Origin: Luteimonas yindakuii
GTDB lineage: Bacteria > Pseudomonadota > Gammaproteobacteria > Xanthomonadales > Xanthomonadaceae
Assembly: GCF_004803715.2 (NCBI RefSeq)
Contig: NZ_CP039383.2
Span: 930,001-994,000, forward strand
Reading direction: 5' to 3'
Length of the DNA stretch: 64,000 bases
Shown: in pieces, positions 19,077 through 27,609 of the stretch
Numbering within the stretch: position 1 is the stretch's first letter
How the letters are laid out: every line of letters starts with the position of its first letter
Position numbers and translations under genes: made by a program
Notes under the pieces: model-generated
What the model saw: only the letters and a program-made list of their open reading frames with translations
The model's database searches: none
Told to the model about the DNA's origin: nothing

Positions 19077-19685
19077 TCATGGTGTCCGCGGCGTATCGGG
19101 GCGGGGTGGGGTGGCGTTGCGTGCGCCTGCGCGCAGCAGCGGCAGGGGGTCGTAGGCACCGTCGGCTCCGTAGATGCCGTAGTGCAGGTGGGGCGCCGTG
19201 CCCCGCGCATTGCCGGTGTCGCCGACGCTGCCAAGCACGTCGCCGGGCAGCACGACCCGGCCTTCGGCGAGCTCGTCGGCCCAGTCGTCGAGGTGGGCGT
19301 AGTAATGGCGTTCGCGTGCGGGGCCGAGCACCCACACCTGGCGGCCGCCCAGTCCGCCTTCGCGCACGGACACGACGATCCCGGGCGTGGTGCTGACGAC
19401 GTCGGTCCCACGTGCGGCGAAGATGTCCACGCCTTCGTGCTGGCGGTCGCGTCCGCGCGGCGCGCCATAGGTATCGGCCACGCGGTCGGCCGCGACGCCA
19501 CGTACCGGCATCGGCAACGCCTCCGGGGCCGGCATGCGCGACAGTTCCCAACCCATGCGCACGGTCGCCATGAACGGTTGCCGCCAGGCCCACGAGGCGG
19601 CGAACCAGGCCAGCAGCAGGAACACGATCCAGCCGGTGGCGCGGATCGCGGCGCGGCGGTAATCGCGGCGGGGAGGAGGAGACAT
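19077..19685 (-). CDS. M23 family metallopeptidase (LytM-like)
   Basis: A 202-residue membrane-anchored peptidase with one N-terminal transmembrane helix (about 18-34) and a LytM/M23 zinc-peptidase domain. Zinc-binding motifs are HEGVDIFA (HxxxD) and HLHYGIYG (HxH). Further family marks are TPGIVVSVREGG and GSVGDTGNARGTAPHLHY. Members cut peptidoglycan cross-links or, when degenerate, activate amidases. Here the ligands appear complete, so activity is plausible. A GTG at 19695-19697 would add four residues. Confidence 0.85.
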   Translation of the reverse strand: MSPPPRRDYRRAAIRATGWIVFLLLAWFAASWAWRQPFMATVRMGWELSRMPAPEALPMPVRGVAADRVADTYGAPRGRDRQHEGVDIFAARGTDVVSTTPGIVVSVREGGLGGRQVWVLGPARERHYYAHLDDWADELAEGRVVLPGDVLGSVGDTGNARGTAPHLHYGIYGADGAYDPLPLLRAGARNATPPRPDTPRTP

Positions 19686-19755
19686 CGGCGTCGACACATC
19701 ACCAGCCTAGTCGGCGCAGGTGAAGCCGACGTCCCCGGTCCCCCGTCGCGTGCGC

Positions 19756-20430
19756 TCAGGCCGGGGTGCGTACCTGTGCTTCCAGGCGTGTCTTGAGCGC
19801 ATCGTCGATGCCGAGCTTGCGCGCGAGTTCGTCGAGGTACGCGCGCTCCATGAAGTTCTGTTCGTCCACCACCAGCAGGCTCGCCAGGTACATCTCGGCG
19901 GCGATTTCCGGAGCGGCGGCTGCACCGGCGACTTCGGCCGGATCCAGCGGCTTCTCCAGTTCGGCGTGCAGCCACTGCTGCAGTTCGCGGTCGGCATCGA
20001 CGCGCCGGAACTCGCCTTCGATCAGTTCGCGTTCGCGCGCGTCGACATGGCCATCGGCCTTGGCCGCGGCCACCAGTGCGCGCAGGATCGCCTCGCTGTG
20101 CACTTCGGCCTGCGGCGGTGGCAGGCGATCGACCGTCTGCGGTTCGATCGCCTGGCCGGTCTGCTGGCGCTGGTAATCGCCGTAGGCGCGGTAGGCCATC
20201 AGCCCGATCGCCGCCAGGCCGCCATAGGTCGCGAGCTTGCGCGTGGTGCGGTTGCGACCGAGCAGCAGGCCGAGGGCGCCACCGGTGAGCGCGCCGCGCC
20301 CGAAGTCCTGGTTGAGCATCCCGCCGAGGTTGCCGAGCGGCCCGCCCGTGGCAGTCGGTCCGCCAGCGGCAGGAGTGCCACTGCCGGTGGCGGAGCGGAG
20401 GAGTTGGTCAAGAAAGCCGTGCAGTTTCAT
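19756..20430 (-). CDS. DUF533 / TerB-like membrane-associated protein (YebE family)
   Basis: A 224-residue protein of the DUF533 family. It has a Gly/Pro-rich N-terminus, a glycine-rich hydrophobic patch (GALTGGALGLLLG), a membrane-like segment (LATYGGLAAIGLMAYRAYGDYQ, only partly hydrophobic), and a C-terminal helical TerB-like domain (ILRALVAAAKADGHVDARE to the end) with the typical DGHVD acidic loop. E. coli YebE belongs here and is envelope-stress linked. The function is unknown. It is transcribed alone, downstream of HU but after a strong terminator. Confidence 0.8.
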   Translation of the reverse strand: MKLHGFLDQLLRSATGSGTPAAGGPTATGGPLGNLGGMLNQDFGRGALTGGALGLLLGRNRTTRKLATYGGLAAIGLMAYRAYGDYQRQQTGQAIEPQTVDRLPPPQAEVHSEAILRALVAAAKADGHVDARERELIEGEFRRVDADRELQQWLHAELEKPLDPAEVAGAAAAPEIAAEMYLASLLVVDEQNFMERAYLDELARKLGIDDALKTRLEAQVRTPA

Positions 20431-20543
20431 TGGTCGGACCTGCTGGGATGGGCGGAAGCGCGGAATGCGAGCTAACGGGTTGGCGGCTTAATCGGGTTTC
20501 AACGCGGTCGGCCATGCAGTGCGATCCGGTTGCATGCGCCCAC

Positions 20544-20578
20544 AAAAAAAGGCCGGTCGCCCGATGGGCAGACCGGCC
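20544..20578 (-). terminator. Rho-independent terminator of the HU gene
   Basis: A perfect stem GGCCGGTC/GACCGGCC with a 12-base loop (GCCCGATGGGCA) is followed, in the minus direction, by a run of seven T. It lies 36 bases beyond the HU stop and insulates the HU transcript from the DUF533 gene. Confidence 0.9.
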
Positions 20579-20613
20579 TCCAGCCCGCGATGCGGGCCGT
20601 GCAGACAACTGCC

Positions 20614-21006
20614 TTAGACGGCAGCGTCCTTGAGCTTCTTCAGCGGACGCACCTTGACCTTGACGGTTGCCGGCTTCGCTGCGAACACCTGCTCTTCCTT
20701 GGTGAAGGGGTTGATGCCCTTGCGCTTCGGCTTTGCCGCCACCTTGACCGAGGTGATCTTCAGCACGCCCGGCAGGGTGAAGGAGCCGTGGCCCTTCTTG
20801 CCGATGGAGCCGTGGATCGCGCCTTCGAGCGCGGCGAGCACCGAACGGACGTCCTTTGCGACCACGCCGGTGGTCTCGGCGAGGTGTGCCACCAGGCCCG
20901 ACTTGCTCAGCGGTTCCTTGATCGCCTTCGGTGCGGCCGGCTTCGCTGCAGCGGCCTTCTTCGGAGCAGCGGCCTTCTTCGCCACCTTGGTTGCTTTCTT
21001 CGCCAT
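20614..21006 (-). CDS. HU-family histone-like DNA-binding protein with Lys/Ala-rich N-terminal tail
   Basis: A 130-residue nucleoid protein. The first 30 residues are Lys/Ala/Pro repeats (AKK, APKKAAAAKPAAPKA) resembling histone H1 tails. The remainder is an HU/IHF fold: LSKSGLVAHLAETTG, the GHGSFTLPGV turn, and a DNA-binding arm with KPKRKGINPFTKEEQ. It should bend and compact DNA, with the tail adding non-specific contacts. Such N-terminally extended HU variants occur in Xanthomonadaceae. It is a single gene with its own terminator. Confidence 0.88.
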   Translation of the reverse strand: MAKKATKVAKKAAAPKKAAAAKPAAPKAIKEPLSKSGLVAHLAETTGVVAKDVRSVLAALEGAIHGSIGKKGHGSFTLPGVLKITSVKVAAKPKRKGINPFTKEEQVFAAKPATVKVKVRPLKKLKDAAV

Positions 21007-21127
21007 GTGTCCTGTTCCGTGATGGATGGTTGGATGTCGGCCATATCCGCCGGCCAGTCGGAATGTAGGCCATGTCAAGGCCGCCGCCAATAGGAAACCG
21101 CAAAGAAACAGCGGGTTTTTCGCCGCT

Positions 21128-21535
21128 TCAGCGTCGGGGATGCGGTGGCCAGCGCCACCAGGCCAGCAGCGCCAGCCCGACAACCAGGCTGTAGGCGGCG
21201 ACGAAGACCCACCACGGCGCCTCGAAGAACAGCAGGCGTGACAGCCAGTATTCGACGAACGAACCCGCATGTGGCGACTGTCCGGCGTGTTCGCGCAGCC
21301 CCTGTTCCCAAACCGTCAGCGGGCACAGCCGTCCCAGCCATGCCTGCACTGCGACCACCGCGAGCAGCGCCAGGTGCAACCAGCGCAGCCATCGGTGACG
21401 CACCCAGCGCCATCCGCGCGGGCCGCCGACCAGCACCGCCAGCAACATCACCACCGCGAACAGCGCGATGCCCGCGTGCACTGCCAGCAGCGCATCGGCG
21501 AGATGCGCCGCGACGGCCGGCGGGATCAGCCGCAT
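21128..21535 (-). CDS. DUF2784 membrane protein
   Basis: A 135-residue protein with about four transmembrane helices, matching DUF2784. Markers are an N-terminal ADALLAVHAGIALF helix, the central LHLALLAVVAVQAWLGRLCPLTVWE with the conserved CPLTxWE, and the near-C-terminal GSFVEYWLSRLLFFEAP. The CPLTxWE and FxExxL elements are conserved across the family, whose function is unknown. It is not obviously in an operon. The ATG at 21533-21535 gives the typical family length. Confidence 0.8.
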   Translation of the reverse strand: MRLIPPAVAAHLADALLAVHAGIALFAVVMLLAVLVGGPRGWRWVRHRWLRWLHLALLAVVAVQAWLGRLCPLTVWEQGLREHAGQSPHAGSFVEYWLSRLLFFEAPWWVFVAAYSLVVGLALLAWWRWPPHPRR

Positions 21536-21618
21536 CGGCCGCTGCCTTCGTATCCCGCTGCAACCATCGGCCCTGCTGGCGCATCCCGGGAAGAGTGCCC
21601 TGCGAAGCGACTGCCGCC

Positions 21619-21854
21619 ATGTCCCGTCTGCCGCACCTGCTGCTCCTGCCACTGCTTGCCACGATGTCCGCCACACCGGTGCAGGGCAGCACCCTGCCGG
21701 AAAGGCGCCGGTGGCGTGCTGCGCGTGGGCGACGTGCAGCTGTTGTCGCAGCGCCACTGGTGGTGGCTGATCGCCGGCGCCGCGGCGTTGCGCTTCGACG
21801 ACGCGCCTGCCCATCAATGCGACGCCGGACGCGCGACCACGGTCGCCGTCCACG
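21619..21854 (+). pseudogene. Possible frameshifted small secreted protein
   Basis: An ATG at 21619 opens a convincing signal peptide (MSRLPHLLLLPLLATMSA, cleavage near PVQGS). The frame then degenerates into Arg-rich sequence. The +1 frame, from about 21700, reads protein-like sequence (GGVLRVGDVQLLSQRHWWW, then LIAGAAALRFDDA). One indel between about 21690 and 21725 would join them. The reading frame runs into the converging EF-G-like gene. It could be a decayed gene, an assembly error, or chance. Homologues are not known to me. Confidence 0.3.
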
Positions 21855-23903
21855 TCAGTCCTCTTCCCGGCGCGGACTCCATGCCTCGGCCAACCGCTTC
21901 TGCACCTGCGGCGGCGCCGGTTCGTAGTGGCTGAAGTCGACCGCGTAGCGGCCGCGTCCGGCGGTCACCGACTTCAGCTCGGCGGCATAGCCGTCCAGTT
22001 CCGACAGCGGAACCTGTGCGCGCACCACGATCTCGCCGGCATCGCCGCCATCGGTGCCATGGATGCGCGCGCGCCGTGATGCCAGCCCGCCGCTGATGTC
22101 GCCGGTCTGGGCATCGGGTGCGTGCACCTCCATCTCCACGATCGGCTCCAGCAGTTGCGGCCGCGCGCGGGTGACCGCATCGAGGAACGCCTTGCGGCCG
22201 GCGGCGACGAACGCCACTTCCTTGCTGTCGACCGCATGGTGCTTGCCGTCATGCACCACCACCCGCAGGTCCTGCAGCGGATAGCCGGCGAGCGCGCCTT
22301 CCTTCAGCACCTGGCGCACGCCCTTCTCGACCGCCGGCAGGAACTGGCCGGGAATGACGCCGCCCTTGACCTCGTCGACGAACTCGAAGCCGCCGCCACG
22401 CGGTAGCGGTTCCACGCGCAGGAACACTTCGCCGAACTGGCCGGCACCACCGGTCTGCTTCTTGTGGCGATGGTGGCCTTCAGCCGGTGCGGAGATCGTT
22501 TCGCGGTAGGCGATGCGCGGCGCGCGCGTCTCCACCTCCACGCCGTGTCGTTCGCGCAGGCGCTGCAGCTGTACCCGCAGATGCAGGTCCGACAGCCCGC
22601 GGACCACCGTTTCGTGGGTCTCCTCGTCCTGCTCCACGTGGAAGCACGGGTCCTCGTCGGCCAGCCGCTGCAGCGCGATGGCGAGCTTCTGTTCCTGGCC
22701 CTTGCGTCCCGGCGTCACCGCAAGGCCGAACATCGGCTGCGGAAACTGCATCGGCGCGAGATGGATGTGGTCCTCGTCGTGGCTGTCATGCAGCACGGCG
22801 TCGACGTGCAGGTCGTCGACCTTGGCCACCGCGGCGATATCGCCGGGCACCGCCGCGTCGATCTCGACGTGGTCCTTGCCGTGGATGCGGAACAGGTGGG
22901 CGACGCGGAAGGGCTTGCGGCCGTCGTCGACCAGCAGCTGGCTGTCGCGGCGCAGCGTGCCCTGGTGGACGCGGAAGATGCCGAGCTTGCCGACGAACGG
23001 ATCGTGGACGATGCGGAACACGTCGGCGACGACGTGGGCTTCCGGGTCGGGTGCCACCTGCAGGGGGCGGGCACCGGGGCCCGTGCCGGCATGGAAGGGC
23101 GGCGGGTTGGCTTCGCCGGGATGCGGCAAAAGGTCGCCGATCGCCGCCAGCAGGGCGTCGAGGCCGACGCCGGTGCGCGCCGACACGAAGCACACCGGCA
23201 CCAGGTGGCCTTCGCGCATGCACTGCTCGAACGCGTCATGCAGCGCCCGCGTCGACAGGCCGTCCTCGCCGCGGTCGAGGTAGCGGTCCATCACCGTCTC
23301 GTCGATCTCGACGACCTGGTCGAGCACGCGCTGGTGCCAGTCGCCGACCGGACCAAGATCGCTGTCGCCGTCGCGCAGGGTGAAGCAATCGACCACGCGA
23401 CTGCACCCGTCGGCCGGAAGGTTGAGCGGCAGCACCTCCGTGCCGAACGCCTCGCGCAGCGCATCGAGCACGTGCGCGGGGTCGGCGCCGTCGGCGTCGA
23501 TGCGGTTGATGATCAGCATCCGGCACAGCCCACGCTCGGCGGCGCGTGCCATCAGCCGGCGGGTGCCGTGTTCGACGCCGCGTACCGCGTCGACCACAAC
23601 CGCGGCGGTATCCACGGCCGCCAGTGCGGCAAGCGCGGGCCCGCGGAAATCCGGGTAGCCGGGCGTATCGATCAGGTTGACGTGGACGCCGGCGTGGTCG
23701 AACGAGGCCAGCGCGGCGTCGATCGAATGGCCGCGCTCGCGTTCGATCGGATCGTGGTCGGAGACGGTGTTGCCGCGTTCGATGGTGCCTGCCGAGGAAA
23801 TCGCGCCACCGGCGTGCAGCAGGGCTTCGAACAGTGTGGTTTTGCCGGTGCCGGGGTGGCCTGCGAGGGCGAGGTTGCGGATGGCTTCTGTGCTGTGGGA
23901 CAT
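21855..23903 (-). CDS. EF-G-like translational GTPase (second elongation factor G type)
   Basis: A 682-residue cytosolic GTPase with the EF-G domain order. G1 is GHPGTGKTT, the switch I region is followed by G3 DTPGYPDF, G4 is NRID rather than the usual NKxD, and domains II-V end with a typical EF-G C-terminus (VPLSELDGYAAELKSVTAGRGRY). It is shorter and more divergent than canonical EF-G. Paralogues of this type are encoded away from the str operon and may act in ribosome recycling, stress or antibiotic protection. Which one applies is unknown. It stands alone, divergent to the OsmC gene. Confidence 0.88.
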   Translation of the reverse strand: MSHSTEAIRNLALAGHPGTGKTTLFEALLHAGGAISSAGTIERGNTVSDHDPIERERGHSIDAALASFDHAGVHVNLIDTPGYPDFRGPALAALAAVDTAAVVVDAVRGVEHGTRRLMARAAERGLCRMLIINRIDADGADPAHVLDALREAFGTEVLPLNLPADGCSRVVDCFTLRDGDSDLGPVGDWHQRVLDQVVEIDETVMDRYLDRGEDGLSTRALHDAFEQCMREGHLVPVCFVSARTGVGLDALLAAIGDLLPHPGEANPPPFHAGTGPGARPLQVAPDPEAHVVADVFRIVHDPFVGKLGIFRVHQGTLRRDSQLLVDDGRKPFRVAHLFRIHGKDHVEIDAAVPGDIAAVAKVDDLHVDAVLHDSHDEDHIHLAPMQFPQPMFGLAVTPGRKGQEQKLAIALQRLADEDPCFHVEQDEETHETVVRGLSDLHLRVQLQRLRERHGVEVETRAPRIAYRETISAPAEGHHRHKKQTGGAGQFGEVFLRVEPLPRGGGFEFVDEVKGGVIPGQFLPAVEKGVRQVLKEGALAGYPLQDLRVVVHDGKHHAVDSKEVAFVAAGRKAFLDAVTRARPQLLEPIVEMEVHAPDAQTGDISGGLASRRARIHGTDGGDAGEIVVRAQVPLSELDGYAAELKSVTAGRGRYAVDFSHYEPAPPQVQKRLAEAWSPRREED

Positions 23904-24167
23904 GGACGCGACTCCGTGGAGCGGCCGGGGGCCGGGACGCGGCGGGGGCCGCGGGGAGGCGTCATGGCTGTCCGCGTGGTGTCACCGGGGGCGCATGGAA
24001 CTCGGCCGGCGGTGCGGGCCGCTGCAGACGGCCTGCAGGCGGGCGGTCATGGCCCGTCGACGATAGCCCGCGGGCAGGGCGAAAACCCGTTGCGACGCAG
24101 CACGTGCGCGCCTCGCTAACAACCCGGCGCCTAGGCTGTCCGCACATCCACACCGAGGACGAACACG

Positions 24168-24602
24168 ATGGGCATTTCGCGCAAGGCCCGCGCCCGCTGG
24201 GAAGGCGACCTGAAATCCGGCAGCGGCAAGCTGGATACGCCGCAGAGCGGCCTGATGGCCGACACCCGCTACGGCTTCAACAGCCGTTTCGGCGAAGAAA
24301 AAGGTACCAATCCCGAGGAGCTCATCGCCGCCGCCCATGCCGGCTGTTTCACCATGGCCCTGGCCGCCAAGCTGGGCGAGGCCGGTCACGCGCCGGAGTC
24401 GATCGACACCGAAGCGAAGGTCGACCTGTCCATGGAAGGCGGGCCGACCATGAGCGCGATCACCCTGACCACCCGTGCCCGGGTGCCGGGCATCGATCCG
24501 GTGAAGTTCCGCGCGATTGCCGATGACGCCAAGCAGAACTGCCCCGTCTCCAAGGCGCTGTCCGCGGTGCCGATCACCCTCGAGGCCGAACTGCTCGGAT
24601 GA
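24168..24602 (+). CDS. OsmC family peroxiredoxin
   Basis: A 144-residue thiol peroxidase that reduces organic hydroperoxides. The two redox cysteines are C60 (AAAHAGCFTMAL) and C125 (QNCPVSKAL), the standard OsmC spacing. The N-terminal RKARARWEGDLKSGSG and LMADTRYGFNSRF are also family-typical. A purine-rich ribosome-binding site (GAGGACGAAC) precedes the ATG. It is divergent to the EF-G-like gene with 264 bases between them. That space contains only GC-rich palindromes and no clear regulator site. Confidence 0.93.
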   Translation: MGISRKARARWEGDLKSGSGKLDTPQSGLMADTRYGFNSRFGEEKGTNPEELIAAAHAGCFTMALAAKLGEAGHAPESIDTEAKVDLSMEGGPTMSAITLTTRARVPGIDPVKFRAIADDAKQNCPVSKALSAVPITLEAELLG

Positions 24603-24752
24603 CGGCAGGCAAGCTGCAGCGCGGAGTGCATGCTGCGGGTCGCACGGCGTGGCGCTTCCCGCCGCGTCGTGCGACATGCCGATCGTCGTGATTGCCGCGG
24701 AGCGCCGCGCGCGTCCATAGTCCGGGCATCACGACGATCGAGGGGTTGGGGA

Positions 24753-26456
24753 ATGCGTGGAACGATGAGGGGCCCGGCGACGGGCATGCTGGCCGGCGTG
24801 CTCGCCTGCCTGTTGGCGGCACCGACGGCGTTCGCCGCGGATCACACGCTGCTGGTCGGTGCGCGCATCCACACGATGGATCCGCAGCAGCCGCAGGCCG
24901 ATGCGATGGTGTGGAACGCCGACGGCGTGCTGGTCGACATCGGCAGTGCGGCATCGCTGCGCAGCCGCCACCCGCAGGCCGAGGTGGTCGATGCCGATGG
25001 CGCCGTGGTGGTGCCCGGGCTCATCGACGCGCACGCGCACCTGATGGGTCTGGGCCTGGCCTTGCTGCGTGCCGATCTCGTCGGCGCCCGCAGCAAGGAC
25101 GAGATCGTCGCGCGTCTGTCGAATTACGCCCGCGAACTGCCCGAGGGCGCCTGGTTGATGGGCAACGGCTGGGACCAGAACCTGTGGCCCGATACCGCAT
25201 TCCCGACCGCCGCCGATCTCGATGCGGCGTTCCCCGATCGCCCGGTCTGGCTGCGTCGTATCGACGGGCATGCCGGCTGGGCCAACAGCGCGGCGATGCG
25301 CGCTGCCGAGGCTGGCGCCACATCCCTTGCCGATGCCGTCGACCCACAGGGCGGACGCATCGTGCGCGAATCGGGTGCGCCCACCGGCGTCTTCATCGAC
25401 GAGGCGATGGGCCTGGTCGAGGCTGCCATCCCGGCGCTGTCACCGGAGGATTACGCACGCGCACTGGAGCTGGCGCTGGATGCCGCCGTGCGCAACGGCC
25501 TCACCGGCGTGCACGACATGGGCGTATCGCGCGAGGGACTGGCGCGCTACCGGCAGTTCGCCGACGCCGGTCGCCTGCCGTTGCGCGTGTCCGCCTACGC
25601 CGACGGCGAGGGCGCCGCGCTCGACGACCTCTGCAGCAATGGCCTGTACGCCCACGACGGCGGCCGCCTGCAGATGCGCGGGGTCAAGCTCTACATCGAT
25701 GGCGCGCTCGGCAGCCGTGGCGCCGCGTTGCTGGAGGATTACAGCGACGACCACGGCAACACCGGCCTGCTGGTGACCGAGCCCGACGCCTTCCGCGCCA
25801 CGGTGGCGAAGGCCGCGCGCTGTGGGGTGCAGGTCGCCTCGCATGCGATCGGCGACCGCGGCAACCGGCTGGTGCTCGATACCTACGAAGCCGCCTTGCC
25901 ACGTGCCGGCGACGACCCGCGCTGGCGCGTGGAACACGCGCAGATCGTCGCCCTCGGCGATATCCCGCGGTTCTCGCAGATGGATGTGATCGCGTCGATG
26001 CAGCCCACCCACGCCACGTCGGACATGCCGTGGGCCAGGGCGCGCCTGGGCGATGAACGCCTGGCCGGTGCGTATGCGTGGCGCAAGCTGCTCGACAGCG
26101 GCGCGCGCCTCGCGCTGGGTTCCGATTTCCCGGTCGAACAGATGGATCCGCGTCTTGGCCTGTATGCCGCAGCCACCCGCCAGGATCTGGATGGCCAGCC
26201 GCCGGGTGGCTGGCTGGCCGACCAGAAGCTCACCGCGGCCGAAGCGCTGCGCGGCTTCACCGCCGATGCGGCGTATGCCAGTTTCGACGAGGCCCATGTC
26301 GGCCAGCTGCGCAACGGGTTGCGCGCGGATTTCCTGATCCTCGAGGACGATCCGCTGGCGATGCCGGTCGAGCGCCTGCATACGCTGCGCCTGCGGTCGA
26401 CCTGGGTCGACGGAAAGCCGGTGTACGAGGCCGCGGCCGGCGACGACGCGCGCTGA
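24753..26456 (+). CDS. Exported amidohydrolase (amidohydrolase 3 / YtcJ-like)
   Basis: A 567-residue metal-dependent hydrolase with a signal peptide (LACLLAAPTAFAA). The TIM-barrel metal motif DAHAHLMG follows the small N-terminal beta domain. Further elements are the conserved GWDQNLWPD, VKLYIDGALGSRGA, ASHAIGDRGNR, RVEHAQIV and GSDFPVEQMDPRLG, which match the YtcJ/amidohydrolase 3 group. Substrates in this group are mostly unidentified amides. Export to the periplasm is implied by the signal sequence. It is monocistronic. The ATG at 24753 lies after AGGGGTTGGGGA. A second in-frame ATG 12 bases later is possible. Confidence 0.88.
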   Translation: MRGTMRGPATGMLAGVLACLLAAPTAFAADHTLLVGARIHTMDPQQPQADAMVWNADGVLVDIGSAASLRSRHPQAEVVDADGAVVVPGLIDAHAHLMGLGLALLRADLVGARSKDEIVARLSNYARELPEGAWLMGNGWDQNLWPDTAFPTAADLDAAFPDRPVWLRRIDGHAGWANSAAMRAAEAGATSLADAVDPQGGRIVRESGAPTGVFIDEAMGLVEAAIPALSPEDYARALELALDAAVRNGLTGVHDMGVSREGLARYRQFADAGRLPLRVSAYADGEGAALDDLCSNGLYAHDGGRLQMRGVKLYIDGALGSRGAALLEDYSDDHGNTGLLVTEPDAFRATVAKAARCGVQVASHAIGDRGNRLVLDTYEAALPRAGDDPRWRVEHAQIVALGDIPRFSQMDVIASMQPTHATSDMPWARARLGDERLAGAYAWRKLLDSGARLALGSDFPVEQMDPRLGLYAAATRQDLDGQPPGGWLADQKLTAAEALRGFTADAAYASFDEAHVGQLRNGLRADFLILEDDPLAMPVERLHTLRLRSTWVDGKPVYEAAAGDDAR

Positions 26457-26531
26457 TTGCCCGCGCCTCCGGCCGGAAGCGCGGGTTCCTTTCCCGGTGT
26501 CTGTGAACCGCGTTGACGGCCCGGCTGGCCG

Positions 26532-27413
26532 TCAGCGCTCCCAGTCCAGCGTGCCGTCGATGACGAAGGCGACCTGGCCACCCGACCAGACCTCGCCCTC
26601 GTCGTCGATCTCGAGCTGCAGCCGCGCGTCGTAACCGACCTCGCGACCCTGGCTGACGACATAGCGCCGGTTGCCGCCCGGCAGCGCGTCGCGCGACGCC
26701 AGCCACGCGGCGAGCGTGGCATTGGCGGCACCGGAGGCGGCGTCCTCGAACTGCGCCGGTGCGCCGACCCAGGCACGCACGACGAGGTCGTACGGATTAC
26801 CGGCATCGGCGCGCGCATAGGCGCACAGGCCCATGGTCGCGGTCGACTCGGCCAGCGCGCCGATGGCATCCCAGTCTGGCGTCGCATTGCGCAGGGCCGC
26901 TTCATCGGCGACTTCGGCCAACCACCAGCGGCGACCACCGTCCATCAGCGCCGGCGGCAATGCACCGGTCGCGAGTCCGGCCAGTGCGCCGCGCAGGCGC
27001 GGATCGCCGCGGTCGGCGATCTCGACGACATGCGCGCGTGGCGTGCGCACGGCGACGGTGCGCTCGCCACCCGTGCCGAGCACGCGCAGCGGCAGGCGGC
27101 CGGCCGCGCCGTCCTGCCACACCAGGCCGTTGGCATCGGGCGTGATGTGGCCGGCGCGCAGCAGGGCCTGCGCGCTGCCGACGCTGGGGTGGCCGGCGAA
27201 CGGCACCTCGCGACGTGGGCTGAACATCCGCAAGCCGTAGCCATGGCCTTCGGCGTCGGAAATGAAGGTGGTCTCGGGCAGGCGCGTCCAGCGTGCGATC
27301 GCCTGCATCGTCACGTCGTCGAGGCCCTCGGCATCGAACACCACGGCGAGCGGATTGCCTGCACCGGGGCGGTCGGCGAAGACGTCGAGCTGGACGAAAC
27401 GGCGGGCGGTCAT
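26532..27413 (-). CDS. PhzF family isomerase/epimerase-like protein
   Basis: A 293-residue protein with the duplicated diaminopimelate-epimerase-like fold of PhzF. Conserved points are the catalytic Glu in TRLPETTFI, FSPRREVPFAGHPSVG, and EDAASGAANATLAAWL in the second half. Phenazine PhzF isomerises dihydro-3-hydroxyanthranilate, but there are no phenazine genes nearby. Most stand-alone homologues have unknown substrates. It is divergent to lysAC. The ATG at 27411-27413 begins the fold (MTARRFVQLDVF). The longer upstream frame is not credible. Confidence 0.88.
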   Translation of the reverse strand: MTARRFVQLDVFADRPGAGNPLAVVFDAEGLDDVTMQAIARWTRLPETTFISDAEGHGYGLRMFSPRREVPFAGHPSVGSAQALLRAGHITPDANGLVWQDGAAGRLPLRVLGTGGERTVAVRTPRAHVVEIADRGDPRLRGALAGLATGALPPALMDGGRRWWLAEVADEAALRNATPDWDAIGALAESTATMGLCAYARADAGNPYDLVVRAWVGAPAQFEDAASGAANATLAAWLASRDALPGGNRRYVVSQGREVGYDARLQLEIDDEGEVWSGGQVAFVIDGTLDWER

Positions 27414-27609
27414 GGCAGGGGGCGGCGAAAGGGCCGCGCAGCTTACCAACCCGCGCCCGCAAGGGCCTCTGCAGCCGGCAACGCCGATGGCATCGGGTCA
27501 TCTTCGCCAGTCGTGCATCACCTGCGTCGCCGGACGCGGGCGCGTGCGATTCCATAGAATGTCGCGCTTCGCGCGCCGCTTGCGCGCCCGCAACGACCCA
27601 CGGACCCCG

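Noticed and set aside
27540..27609. Lysine riboswitch before lysAC
   Set aside because: The leader after the -10 is too short (about 45 bases) for a lysine aptamer.
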